This document shows, piece by piece, positions 1-7,030 of a DNA stretch of 29,066 bases; the stretch's first letter is position 1; each line of letters starts with the position of its first letter. Source of the stretch: CAIZGX01 sp044371535 (GTDB lineage: Bacteria; Bacteroidota; Bacteroidia; Flavobacteriales_D; Sanyastnellaceae); the NCBI GenBank assembly GCA_044371535.1, contig JBILTL010000014.1, forward strand, positions 1 to 29,066, read 5' to 3'. Position numbers and translations under genes: made by a program. Under the pieces are notes generated by a model. That model did no database searches, was not told where the DNA came from, and saw only the letters and a list, made by a program, of their open reading frames with translations.

Positions 1-974
1 AAACAAATCCAACCGAACACTGCAGGATAGAATACTGTTCTCAGTGTACTATCGAGATCGTATTGCGAGAAAGCAGGGTTGCCGCTTTTTCCAGGGTGCA
101 GTCCTGCCGCGAAGCGAGGCATGATCATCAATAAGATGAACATCAAGACGAAAGCAAATATGTTGAAGACAGCAGATAATCTTGCGCGCTTGTCTTCATC
201 ATCAATTGAGGTACGCAAAATGAAATAGCCAGAATAAACTAGGAAGACCACTAAAGCTCCGTTTAGCTGAGGGTCATTGGTCCACCAGTCGCCCCAAGTA
301 TAGCGCGCCCAAAGCGAACCGGTTAATAATCCAAGAACGCAGAATAGAATTCCGACTTCATTCAGCAATGTCGAGCGCATGTCGAATTTCAACATCTTCT
401 CCAATCGGTTTGGAGATTCTTTCAAGTTCAATAAGCGCAAGCTATTCGCGAAAGAGAGAATCATAATGAAGAACATCGTGAACCACATAGGCACGTGCCA
501 CATGAGGTTGCGAATGGTTTCATTCAATATAGGAAGATTCGGAAAACCAAAGCCCGTGTATTTCTCTTGCTTGACATTCTTCACCCAAGATGAATCAGTG
601 GCAGCTGTATCAAGTACAATATTCCCTAAAGAACACGCCTGATTCAAAATAAGCTCACCATCTGCAGTGTTGTATGCTTTGAAAAGTATTGAGTTTGAAG
701 GAAGGGTATCTGGAAGGTCAAGTGTTATAGCAATCTTTCCATTGTCAATGGGTTGAACATCTCCTTGGAAAAAGTATTCTCCGATGCGAATTCCTGCAAC
801 GGTCGGGGCGTCTTGAAAATGTGTGTAATGTCCTGCAAGTTCAATTCGATTGTATCCAGCTCTCAGCTGTGTAGTATCGGCTACAACCAAAGCTGGGTCA
901 AGGGCATAGTACAACGAAAAGGTACATGCATACATCAGAGAAAGACTTCCTAAAATTTTATACCAATGCTTCAT
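1..974 (-). CDS. ccmC: Haem exporter / cytochrome c biogenesis protein CcmC (partial, C-terminus outside window)
   Basis: CcmC is the inner-membrane haem-handling subunit of the CcmABC(D) system for cytochrome c maturation; it presents haem to CcmE. The reading frame is open from an ATG at 974 to the left edge (about 324 residues visible). Visible family marks are the histidine of the HVP motif (about residue 160), the tryptophan-rich WGDWWTNDPQ segment (about 227-236) and a second periplasmic histidine in GLHPG (about 293), with several hydrophobic segments. The first membrane segment (about residues 5-25) is separated from the HVP segment by roughly 115 mostly polar residues, whereas E. coli CcmC has only a short loop there. 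ccmB lies 74 nt upstream on the same strand, which supports the call. The start is the first ATG giving a basic-then-hydrophobic N-terminus. A general CcsA-family label is the only realistic alternative. Confidence 0.9.
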   Translation of the reverse strand, partial: MKHWYKILGSLSLMYACTFSLYYALDPALVVADTTQLRAGYNRIELAGHYTHFQDAPTVAGIRIGEYFFQGDVQPIDNGKIAITLDLPDTLPSNSILFKAYNTADGELILNQACSLGNIVLDTAATDSSWVKNVKQEKYTGFGFPNLPILNETIRNLMWHVPMWFTMFFIMILSFANSLRLLNLKESPNRLEKMLKFDMRSTLLNEVGILFCVLGLLTGSLWARYTWGDWWTNDPQLNGALVVFLVYSGYFILRTSIDDEDKRARLSAVFNIFAFVLMFILLMIMPRFAAGLHPGKSGNPAFSQYDLDSTLRTVFYPAVFGWIC

Positions 975-1048
975 TCAAGAATGGAATTGTTCACGGGCGA
1001 AATTACGCACGAAAGCTTGGAAACAAATGAAAAAAAAGGTGCGAATTA

Positions 1049-1711
1049 TCAAGACTTCCAAAAGAATGGAACCAAGAATAACGACATGATTGTGGTGGTA
1101 AGAAACAATCCTGCTAAAAGCATCATTCCAAAGGAGGCCACTTCCCAAGAGGCTCCGTCGAGAATGTTCAAAGTCACAGATGTCAATGAGAAGAGAAAGG
1201 GCATCAATACGGGAAATCCGAGGACAACAGTAAGCGAAGCGGAACCATTGGCTTTGAAGGATAGGGCTGATAAAAAAGTTAGCGCAGTTCCCAGTCCAAT
1301 GCTACCTAAGAACACTGCTAGAAGTAGTAAGTCCATTGAAGTTCGGGACCAGATGTTGGCACCGAAGAAAAGGGAGAAAAGTAGAATCGAAAGAAGGTTT
1401 AAAACTAAGATGAGAAGGGAGTAGTAAGTCGCTTTGGCAATCCAGACTTGTCTCGGAGACGCCAAGGTGTAGAGTAATTTATCCGTTCCGCTTTGTTCTT
1501 GTTGAAACGATTTCTGCATGGCATTAAATGCCGCGAACAATCCGACAATCCAGAAGAGCGCTGCAAGGACTTTCGAATCCTCAATTTTCTCAAGCGAGAG
1601 ATAGCAGGTAAAAACGGTAGAAAGCACAAAGAGCAAGATGCCGAAAAGCAATTGCTTTTTCCGCATGTCGAGCTGAAACTCTTTTTTGAAAAGGATGTAA
1701 ACGGCTTTCAC
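1049..1711 (-). CDS. ccmB: Haem exporter membrane subunit CcmB
   Basis: CcmB is the integral-membrane partner of the CcmA ATPase in the ABC complex that releases haem-loaded CcmE during cytochrome c maturation. The 220-residue length is the family norm. The protein has six hydrophobic stretches, an N-terminal cytoplasmic KKEFQLDMRKK segment, and a GTDKLLYTLASPRQVW segment that matches the conserved cytoplasmic loop of CcmB. The start codon is GTG; a TATCTTTG box ends 4 nt before it, so the transcript may be leaderless. No ccmA is seen in the window; it could be elsewhere, as often happens in Bacteroidota. The following ccmC gene is on the same strand. Several plus-strand open frames across this gene are shadows. 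Confidence 0.92.
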   Translation of the reverse strand: MKAVYILFKKEFQLDMRKKQLLFGILLFVLSTVFTCYLSLEKIEDSKVLAALFWIVGLFAAFNAMQKSFQQEQSGTDKLLYTLASPRQVWIAKATYYSLLILVLNLLSILLFSLFFGANIWSRTSMDLLLLAVFLGSIGLGTALTFLSALSFKANGSASLTVVLGFPVLMPFLFSLTSVTLNILDGASWEVASFGMMLLAGLFLTTTIMSLFLVPFFWKS

Positions 1712-1715
1712 CTCG

Positions 1716-1723
1716 CAAAGATA
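1716..1723 (-). promoter_or_regulatory. Putative -7 promoter box TATCTTTG for ccmB
   Basis: On the minus strand the sequence reads TATCTTTG, a full match to the Bacteroidota -7 consensus TAnnTTTG. Only 4 nt separate it from the GTG start of ccmB. No clear TTTG -33 box is present at the usual spacing, so the call rests on the -7 box and its position alone. If used, transcription would begin at or next to the start codon. Confidence 0.45.
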
Positions 1724-1745
1724 GGATGTACGAGGCGAAAGCAGA

Positions 1746-1988
1746 TTACATGGTTCGAAAAGAACTGCGTGGCACTATGTATTCGCCATTGGGTTTGCGA
1801 ATCATTTGGTAGAATTCTTTGCACAAGAAGTTTAAGTTTCTACGAACGGGTCTGTTCTTTAAATGACATTCCCATACTTCCATCGCTGTTTGCTTGGTGT
1901 TCTCCCAAGCGTAAGTATTTAATCCTTGTGGTTGAAGAAAGGATTCGATGTACATTTTAACGTCTTGAATGTGTGTTAGGTTTTGCAT
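1746..1988 (-). CDS. Small orphan protein of unknown function (80 aa)
   Basis: I do not recognise this protein. It is 80 residues, has no signal peptide or membrane segment, and is rich in aromatic and basic residues, ending in a KPNGEYIVPRSSFRTM-type tail. It sits in its own 280-nt slot between ccmB and the WYL gene. Its ATG at 1988 has an 18-bp motif, CTCGTAAATCCATTACAA, upstream (2023-2040). The same motif, with one base changed, precedes another orphan gene at 23977. That shared upstream element is the best reason to believe the frame is a real gene. A plus-strand frame over 1493-1960 overlaps it but mostly mirrors ccmB. Confidence 0.6.
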   Translation of the reverse strand: MQNLTHIQDVKMYIESFLQPQGLNTYAWENTKQTAMEVWECHLKNRPVRRNLNFLCKEFYQMIRKPNGEYIVPRSSFRTM

Positions 1989-2004
1989 GTCTTTGAATTT
2001 TCTT

Positions 2005-2040
2005 CAAAGCACACCCTTCACATTGTAATGGATTTACGAG
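2005..2040 (-). promoter_or_regulatory. Upstream element (18-bp motif plus TTTG) before the 80-aa orphan
   Basis: The minus strand reads CTCGTAAATCCATTACAA (2040 to 2023), then 14 nt, then TTTG (2008 to 2005), then 16 nt to the ATG. The same arrangement, motif-N14-TTTG with 17 of 18 motif bases identical, occurs at 24017 to 23982. The spacing suggests a -7 element with an activator or alternative sigma site upstream of it. Only the sequence identity and spacing are seen; the role is inferred. Confidence 0.5.
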
Positions 2041-2047
2041 GTGAAAT

Positions 2048-3067
2048 TTATTTGTAATTTTTCATCGCGAGATCTAAGCGACGTAAAATTTCTTTTCGAA
2101 GGGAAGCAGGCTTGAGTACTTCAACCTCGTTTCCGTAGCTAAGTATGAAATTGTAGAGCTCTTGACAAGGGTGCAATTCAAATTGAAAAACAGTTCCTTC
2201 TTTTGATTCTTTAATTTTCTTTTGTGAAGAATGAAGAGGTTGGGTCTCTACCAACTTTGCTGCTACAGCAGAAAACCGAAGTTCTATCTTCTCTGGTTTG
2301 CCTGTGCTTTCAGAGATCCCCATGCTGTATTGAAAAAACGTTTCCGGAGAAAATCCTTTTGGAATGGTAAACTTGTTTTTACTCTGTTCAATGGAGATGA
2401 TTCGCTCCAATCCGAACGTTAAAATTTTATCGCGTTCAGGAACGAACGCTACCAAATACCAGCGATTCAAATACTCTTTCAAAAGCAGTGGTTGAATCGT
2501 GTATTGCTTGACTTCATTCTCTTTGAAACTCTGATAAAACAAGGTACAAGCAATCTTCGATTTCGCGGCTTCAAGCAATGGACCAAGGAACTCGTTTCCT
2601 TGACTCACCGTACTTGTTTCAAATTGAATTAACGCTTTGTGTTTTTCTTCTTCAATAGATGAATTCAAGTTAACACGCTGAATAATCTTGTCAACGGCGC
2701 TTTCGTACTGTGAAAGAAGAGGGACATGTCTAAACTGATTCAAGATAGCCGCTGCGAAGCGAATGGCTTCAACGTCTTCTTCAACTAAGTTTAATTCGTT
2801 AATGGAATAATCTTCTTCGGTGTAATGATACCCCTTGTGAGTTCTGTTATATTCGATAGGGGCGTAATAGCCCAACTCACTTTCGTTTTTCATGGCCCAT
2901 ATGTCTTTGTCTATGGTGCTCAATGAAATTTGATCGGCGCCAGAGCCGTACAATGCATCTGCACAGGCCTCACGCAAATCTTCTCTACTGGGGAAGGGTT
3001 TCCCTTTGTTCGTTAAACAACGATCAATGATTCGGTAGCGAAGAAGTGCGTATTTATTGGCCGGCAT
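2048..3067 (-). CDS. WYL-domain transcriptional regulator
   Basis: Predicted cytoplasmic DNA-binding regulator of the YafY/WYL type. Residues about 1-85 form a helix-turn-helix region (TIDKDIWAMK resembles the recognition-helix area of DeoR-like folds). Residues about 150-240 carry the WYL fold, with the eponymous WYL at 203-205 in LNRWYLVAF. A C-terminal extension follows with the hydrophobic and acidic pattern usual for WYL proteins; 339 aa is a normal length. WYL domains are thought to sense ligands or nucleic acid; some act in DNA-damage or phage-defence control, but nothing here points to a defence island. The gene begins 6 nt after the DUF3127 gene, so the two are probably co-transcribed. 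The ATG is supported by that tight junction. The target genes are unknown. Confidence 0.88.
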   Translation of the reverse strand: MPANKYALLRYRIIDRCLTNKGKPFPSREDLREACADALYGSGADQISLSTIDKDIWAMKNESELGYYAPIEYNRTHKGYHYTEEDYSINELNLVEEDVEAIRFAAAILNQFRHVPLLSQYESAVDKIIQRVNLNSSIEEEKHKALIQFETSTVSQGNEFLGPLLEAAKSKIACTLFYQSFKENEVKQYTIQPLLLKEYLNRWYLVAFVPERDKILTFGLERIISIEQSKNKFTIPKGFSPETFFQYSMGISESTGKPEKIELRFSAVAAKLVETQPLHSSQKKIKESKEGTVFQFELHPCQELYNFILSYGNEVEVLKPASLRKEILRRLDLAMKNYK

Positions 3068-3073
3068 TTTTTA

Positions 3074-3460
3074 TTAGAATGGCAAGTCGTCGCCTTCTGA
3101 GTCGTTATCTGCAGGATTGCTATTCATTACGGGAGCAGCAGCTGGAGCAGCAGAACTTCCCATTGTTGAAGGATTGCTCGCTGAAGTGTTTCCTGCTGAG
3201 GCAACATCCATAGCCCACATGTCTAAAGAGACAAAGTGTCTACCGTTGTATTCTCTTCCACGAAGATTGAATTTCACTTTCACAACGTCGTTCTCTTTGA
3301 AGTTTTTCAAAGTATCAATCTTTTCTTTCGCTGCTTGGACAAGAATTTCTTGAGGATAACGCTCGTCTGTACGAACTACAAATTCTTGAATGCTGAATCC
3401 GCTTGGGAATGTTTTTGTTTCGTAGAACTTAACTAAAGTTCCTGTTAATTCTAATGACAT
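3074..3460 (-). CDS. DUF3127 family protein with SSB-like acidic C-terminal tip
   Basis: A 128-residue cytoplasmic protein matching the DUF3127 family of Bacteroidota. Residues about 1-85 are beta-rich (LTGTLVKFYETKTF, FVVRTDERYPQEI, VKVKFNLRGREY) and look like an OB-type barrel. A linker of Ala/Ser/Asn/Pro (about 88-118) follows, and the chain ends in EGDDLPF. That layout, OB-like core, disordered linker and acidic tip ending in a hydrophobic Pro-Phe, is the layout of bacterial single-stranded DNA-binding protein, whose tip recruits repair and replication partners. Family assignment is from recalled sequence character; binding to single-stranded nucleic acid is inference. The gene heads a two-gene unit with the WYL regulator. 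The mini-palindrome array lies directly upstream. Confidence 0.85.
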   Translation of the reverse strand: MSLELTGTLVKFYETKTFPSGFSIQEFVVRTDERYPQEILVQAAKEKIDTLKNFKENDVVKVKFNLRGREYNGRHFVSLDMWAMDVASAGNTSASNPSTMGSSAAPAAAPVMNSNPADNDSEGDDLPF

Positions 3461-3514
3461 AATACAATTGTTTAGGAGCTACGAATATCGGAAGTCTTGT
3501 TAGGATAAGAAAGC

Positions 3515-3531
3515 AATTGTTATGAACAATT
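3515..3531. repeat. Short inverted repeat upstream of the DUF3127 gene
   Basis: AATTGTT (3515-3521) and AACAATT (3525-3531) are perfect 7-bp inverted arms around ATG. It lies about 55 nt upstream of the DUF3127 start and just beside the mini-palindrome array. It could be an operator for the DUF3127-WYL pair, possibly bound by the WYL protein itself, but that is only inference. Confidence 0.35.
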
Positions 3532-3535
3532 CGCC

Positions 3536-3757
3536 CGAATGTTGCATAGCAACGAATGACTTTCAGTCGAATGTTGGTTTCACCAACGAATGTCTTCGAC
3601 GATACTTCGTAAGATTAATTTAAGTCGTTAGACATTCGCCATCGACATTCGTTGCACCGCAACATTCGTCCATCGGACATTCGCCCTTGGGCATTCGTCG
3701 AAGACATTAGTTGCTCCGCAACATTCGCGCTTCGCGCATTAGTTGCTACGCAACATT
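3536..3757. repeat. Array of mini-palindromes between CGAATG / CATTCG separators
   Basis: The 285-nt gap between the permease and DUF3127 genes is mostly this array. The left part has four CGAATG separators (from 3536, 3553, 3568, 3587). The right part has nine CATTCG, CATTAG or CATT separators (from 3633, 3646, 3663, 3678, 3692, 3705, 3722, 3737, 3754). Most intervals hold a tiny palindrome with a 2-3 nt loop: TTGC-nnn-GCAA (several, different loops), ACT-TTC-AGT, TTGGT-TTC-ACCAA, TCC-ATC-GGA, CCC-TT-GGG, CGC-TTC-GCG. Stem sequences differ while pairing is kept. The separators switch strand around a central unpatterned stretch (about 3593-3632). The array runs into the last codons of the permease gene. 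It may be a mobile or self-expanding intergenic repeat or a structured 3' UTR; I cannot tell which. Confidence 0.85.
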
Positions 3758-5005
3758 TTTTTTCTCGCGGAAAAGAATTGCGAATAAGATGAGGACAACG
3801 AGCGAATAGCTAGCGAAACACAACCAGGTGCTGTGCCAATCGATTTTAGCAATTTTACTTCCGTTTTCTCCAGGTAGGTATGTCGTGAAATATTTTTCCA
3901 TTACCCAACCGCTCACACGGCTTCCGAGTACAGCACCAACACCGTTCACCATCATGGTGAAAAGTCCTTGTGCACTTGAACGTATGCCTGGCTCAACACT
4001 TTTCTCAATGAATAACGAACCTGAAATGTTGAAGAAGTCGAAGGCCATTCCGTAAATGATACAAGACAGTACAATCATCCACAAACCACCTGCAGGATCT
4101 CCAAATGCGAACAAACCGAAACGAAGAACCCATGCGACCATGCTTATGATCATGATTTGCTTAATACCAAAACGCTTCATGAAAAACGGAATAGCAAGAA
4201 TGAAAAGAGTTTCAGAGATTTGAGCAATGCTCGAGATTATCGCAGGATATTGAACAGCGAGTGGTTTCGGGTCTGAATACAAATTGTCGAAACTGTGCAA
4301 GAACACATCTCCGTATGCGTTTGTCAATTGCAAGGCCGCACCAAGAAGCATTGCAAACAAGAAGAATATCGCATAACGATAGTTCTTAAACATAGAGAAG
4401 GCATGCAGTCCAAAGGCTTGAATAAATCCTTTGCGCTCCAAGTTTTTTCCTAGAGGTGGACAAGCAGGTAAGGTGAAGGAATAAATACCAAGCACCAAAG
4501 AAGCTACTCCGCCAAGGTAAAATTGAAAGGCGTGTGTTTCATTTCCAGTTAAACTCACTGTCCATAAAGCGACAATAAATCCAACAGTTCCCCAGACACG
4601 AATGGGAGGGAAGGCCTTAACGACATCAATGCCTTCTTCTCTTGATAGAATAGCATACGCCACCGTGTTCGATAACGAAATGGTTGGCATGTAAAAAATC
4701 ATGGTCAACAAGATTCTCCAAAACATTTCATCAGGTGTTGCCGAAGCTGGAACGAAGAACAAACAAACGCCACCCAATATGTGGAGAATACCATAAAGCT
4801 TTTCAGCATTGATGAATCTGTCTGAAAGAATACCAGCAATCGCAGGCATGAACAAAGCCGAGATTCCCATAGTTGAGAAAATAACACCGAACTGATCGGG
4901 TCCCCATTGCTTGGTTTCAAACCAAAACGCACCGATGGTGATCAGCCAACATCCCCAGATAAAGAACTGAAGAAAACTTAATGCGGTCAGACGTTGCTTA
5001 ATCAT
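3746..5005 (-). CDS. MFS transporter, nucleoside:H+ symporter (NupG) family
   Basis: A 419-residue, 12-helix inner-membrane transporter. The N-terminus (MIKQRLTALSFLQFFIWGCW) is the typical start of NupG-like nucleoside permeases, which import nucleosides with protons. Further marks are GDVFLHSFD in the middle and a C-terminal half with SSAQGLFTMMVNGVGAVLGS. An ATG at 5044 would add 13 residues that overlap the preceding gene; the ATG at 5005 fits the family and leaves 11 nt after the flavin reductase gene. It is the last gene of the etfB-to-permease run, and its neighbour purE makes a link to purine supply plausible. The final codons (Asn-Val-Ala-stop) come from the mini-palindrome array, so the array now sets the C-terminus. 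Substrate is inferred from the family. Confidence 0.85.
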   Translation of the reverse strand: MIKQRLTALSFLQFFIWGCWLITIGAFWFETKQWGPDQFGVIFSTMGISALFMPAIAGILSDRFINAEKLYGILHILGGVCLFFVPASATPDEMFWRILLTMIFYMPTISLSNTVAYAILSREEGIDVVKAFPPIRVWGTVGFIVALWTVSLTGNETHAFQFYLGGVASLVLGIYSFTLPACPPLGKNLERKGFIQAFGLHAFSMFKNYRYAIFFLFAMLLGAALQLTNAYGDVFLHSFDNLYSDPKPLAVQYPAIISSIAQISETLFILAIPFFMKRFGIKQIMIISMVAWVLRFGLFAFGDPAGGLWMIVLSCIIYGMAFDFFNISGSLFIEKSVEPGIRSSAQGLFTMMVNGVGAVLGSRVSGWVMEKYFTTYLPGENGSKIAKIDWHSTWLCFASYSLVVLILFAILFREKKNVA

Positions 5006-5016
5006 GCGGAAAGAGT

Positions 5017-5907
5017 TTAGTTGTTGAATGCAAGAAGCGTACATGCCGCTTCAATAACATTTTTGTTTTTTAATAATTCAGCCGCACGGGCATGAAGCGC
5101 TTGTTCCAACGCTTCTGCTTTTCCTTCATGCTCTAAAAATAAGTCAGAAAGCTCCAATAATTTATATTCGTTTACATCAGTCTCGTTCGGAAGGGCCTGC
5201 AAATTGCCCAACATGCCCAAATCATTACCAGTTAGTATCTTCGAAAAACGAATGTCTTCTGGCAATGCATCGATTCCGATTCCAATTTTTTCATTCGGTT
5301 TCGGAACTTCAAACAATCCGTCAATGGCTCTTACATAATAGTCTCCACCTGCACGTGCAACAAGATCAGCTTTGAACATATCTATTCTTCCGTTTTCATC
5401 GAGAATGGAATCGTTGATATGCACACGAACAATTTCGCACACTACTAAATTTCCGGCACCGCCTTCGGTTCCGAGTTCTATTACTTCCTTCACCTTACAC
5501 TCTAATTGAATGGGCGATTCAGCAACGCGCGGAACGCGAACAACTTCAGAAGCCAATTCAGTAACGCCAGACTTAACGAATTCATTAACGCCAGCAGCGT
5601 ATTCAACGCTGCTTAATGAGCATTGCTGAACCAAACTGTAATTCACAATGTTTATCACGCATTCAGGAACACGCTTCACATTTTCGTACGTGTGCTTGGT
5701 CGTGTTGTCGCGACCTCTGCGTGCAGGTGAGAAAATAGCAATTGGTGGATTGGCAGAAAAGACGTTGAAAAAGCTGAACGGAGAAAGGTTAGGGGTTCCG
5801 TTTTCGTCTATGGTGCTTACCCAAGCAATGGGTCTTGGAGCAACACTGCCTAAAAGCAATTGGTGCAATTTCCCAACGGGAATTTCACCAGGAATAAAAG
5901 TAGCCAT
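5017..5907 (-). CDS. Flavin reductase-like FMN-binding split-barrel protein
   Basis: A 296-residue cytoplasmic protein of the flavin reductase/HpaC-like split-barrel group. The core (about residues 10-200) shows the FMN-binding pattern: SVAPRPIAWVSTID, LSPFSFFNVFSANPP, then SPARRGRDNTTKHT, where the threonine-rich turn contacts FMN phosphate in related proteins. Residues about 210-296 are an extra helical tail rich in Glu, Leu and Ala; it is longer than in minimal flavin reductases (about 170 aa) but common in the larger subgroup. Such proteins bind FMN and may pass electrons from NAD(P)H to flavin; the physiological partner is not evident. The start lies 1 nt after the purE stop, which implies translational coupling. 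The neighbouring ETF genes make a flavin theme for this run. Confidence 0.85.
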   Translation of the reverse strand: MATFIPGEIPVGKLHQLLLGSVAPRPIAWVSTIDENGTPNLSPFSFFNVFSANPPIAIFSPARRGRDNTTKHTYENVKRVPECVINIVNYSLVQQCSLSSVEYAAGVNEFVKSGVTELASEVVRVPRVAESPIQLECKVKEVIELGTEGGAGNLVVCEIVRVHINDSILDENGRIDMFKADLVARAGGDYYVRAIDGLFEVPKPNEKIGIGIDALPEDIRFSKILTGNDLGMLGNLQALPNETDVNEYKLLELSDLFLEHEGKAEALEQALHARAAELLKNKNVIEAACTLLAFNN

Positions 5908-5908
5908 A

Positions 5909-6427
5909 TTATTTTTTTGAAAGGGCTTCCACTTCAGAAACCGAGTCCATTACTTTTTTCTTCAATTCATCTTTGAATTGGGCGATGCGTTGCATCAATT
6001 GCGCGTCTGAAACGGCAACGATCTGAGCAGCTAAGATTCCAGCATTACGGGCACCATCGAGAGCAACAGTTGCAACAGGAACTCCGGCTGGCATTTGAAG
6101 AATGCTAAGTACACTGTCCCACCCGTCTATACTATTCGAAGATTTAATTGGAACACCAATAACAGGCAGGGGAGTCAAAGACGCTGTCATGCCTGGTAAA
6201 TGCGCCGCCCCACCGGCTCCGGCTATAATCACCTGAACACCTCTACTGGCGGCGCCCTTAGCATACTCGAACATGCGGTCCGGTGTGCGATGCGCGCTAA
6301 CAACACTGATTTCAAAAGGGACGTTCAATAACGAAAGGACGTCTGCAGCTTCTTGCATAATACGTAAGTCACTCTTGCTGCCCATTATAATTCCAACCAT
6401 AGTCTTTATTGTTTCGGTATCACTCAA
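5909..6427 (-). CDS. purE: 5-(carboxyamino)imidazole ribonucleotide mutase PurE
   Basis: PurE converts N5-CAIR to CAIR in de novo purine synthesis. The 172-residue protein shows the class I signatures: GIIMGSKSDLRIM near residues 12-24, SAHRTPDRMFEYA (with the substrate-binding His and Arg), AGAGGAAHLPGM, and a conserved DGWDSVLSILQMPAGVPV segment. The usual partner purK is not in the window. The gene lies 18 nt after the bifunctional-nuclease gene and its stop is 1 nt before the flavin reductase start, inside a tight minus-strand run. The start at 6427 (MSDTETIK) gives a short N-terminal extension before the first beta strand, normal for the family. Confidence 0.97.
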   Translation of the reverse strand: MSDTETIKTMVGIIMGSKSDLRIMQEAADVLSLLNVPFEISVVSAHRTPDRMFEYAKGAASRGVQVIIAGAGGAAHLPGMTASLTPLPVIGVPIKSSNSIDGWDSVLSILQMPAGVPVATVALDGARNAGILAAQIVAVSDAQLMQRIAQFKDELKKKVMDSVSEVEALSKK

Positions 6428-6445
6428 ATCCTATGGATCAGAGCT

Positions 6446-7030
6446 CTATTTTTTATTTCGTTTTTCCAACTCGTCGCGAAGCTTCGAAGCCAATTCGTAA
6501 TCTTCGTTCAACAAGGCTTCGTCTAATTTCTTTAAGAGTTCTTCAGGAGATAATTCTTCTTCAAAATCCTCTTCAGTTATGTCCAAGTCGAAATCCAAGT
6601 CATCACCTTCCGACAAAGCACGCATGTCTCTTCCAACTTCATCCATTACTTCCTTTGCACAGAAGATCGGAGCCCCGAATCGAATCGCAATCGCAACAGC
6701 ATCGCTGGTGCGAGAATCAACTTCAACCGTCTTTCCATTTCCACGCACGATGATGCGCGCATAGAAGATTCCGTCAATCATTTGATAGATGAATACCTCT
6801 TCCACATGAATATCAAAATTCTCTGCAAGAGATACGAAAAGATCGTGGGTAAGCGGACGTGTGATTGGCATTTTTTCCATCACAATAACAATGCTGTGCG
6901 CCTCAGCCGGACCAATAACAATGGCCAAACTGCGAGCACCCGCTATTTCGGTAAGAGCCATGACATACGCCCCGTTCGAGCTGCTGCTCGGGGTAATGTC
7001 GACGAGGTCTAGCTGAATTTTATCGGCCAT
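6446..7030 (-). CDS. Bifunctional nuclease family protein (DUF151) with C-terminal UVR motif
   Basis: Residues about 1-130 are the DUF151/bifunctional nuclease domain (VMALTEIAGARSLAIVIG near the start, then SRTSDAVAIAIRFGAPIF). Plant members cut RNA and DNA; in bacteria the function is uncertain. An acidic linker (about 140-158, many Asp/Glu) leads to a UVR motif at the C-terminus (about 160-194, LDEALLNEDYELASKLRDEL), the helical hairpin also found in UvrB, UvrC and Clp proteins as a protein-contact module. This two-part layout is standard in Bacteroidota. The ATG shares one base with the etfA stop (TAATG), so translation is probably coupled to etfA. ClpC in this window carries a similar UVR hairpin. 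Confidence 0.92.
   Translation of the reverse strand: MADKIQLDLVDITPSSSSNGAYVMALTEIAGARSLAIVIGPAEAHSIVIVMEKMPITRPLTHDLFVSLAENFDIHVEEVFIYQMIDGIFYARIIVRGNGKTVEVDSRTSDAVAIAIRFGAPIFCAKEVMDEVGRDMRALSEGDDLDFDLDITEEDFEEELSPEELLKKLDEALLNEDYELASKLRDELEKRNKK

Noticed and set aside
966..1960. Plus-strand open frames of about 150 codons opposite ccmB
   Set aside because: They lie antisense to a clear CcmB gene, have odd composition and no family similarity.
3536..3757. CRISPR array
   Set aside because: Separators are only 6 bp, the intervals are 7-13 nt palindromes rather than unique 26-40 nt spacers, and no cas gene is present.
5006..5044. Upstream start of the permease at 5044
   Set aside because: Adds residues without family similarity and overlaps the flavin reductase stop; the ATG at 5005 matches NupG N-termini.
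6409..6753. Plus-strand 114-codon frame
   Set aside because: Antisense to purE and the nuclease gene, rich in His/Arg/Leu in the way shadow frames are.
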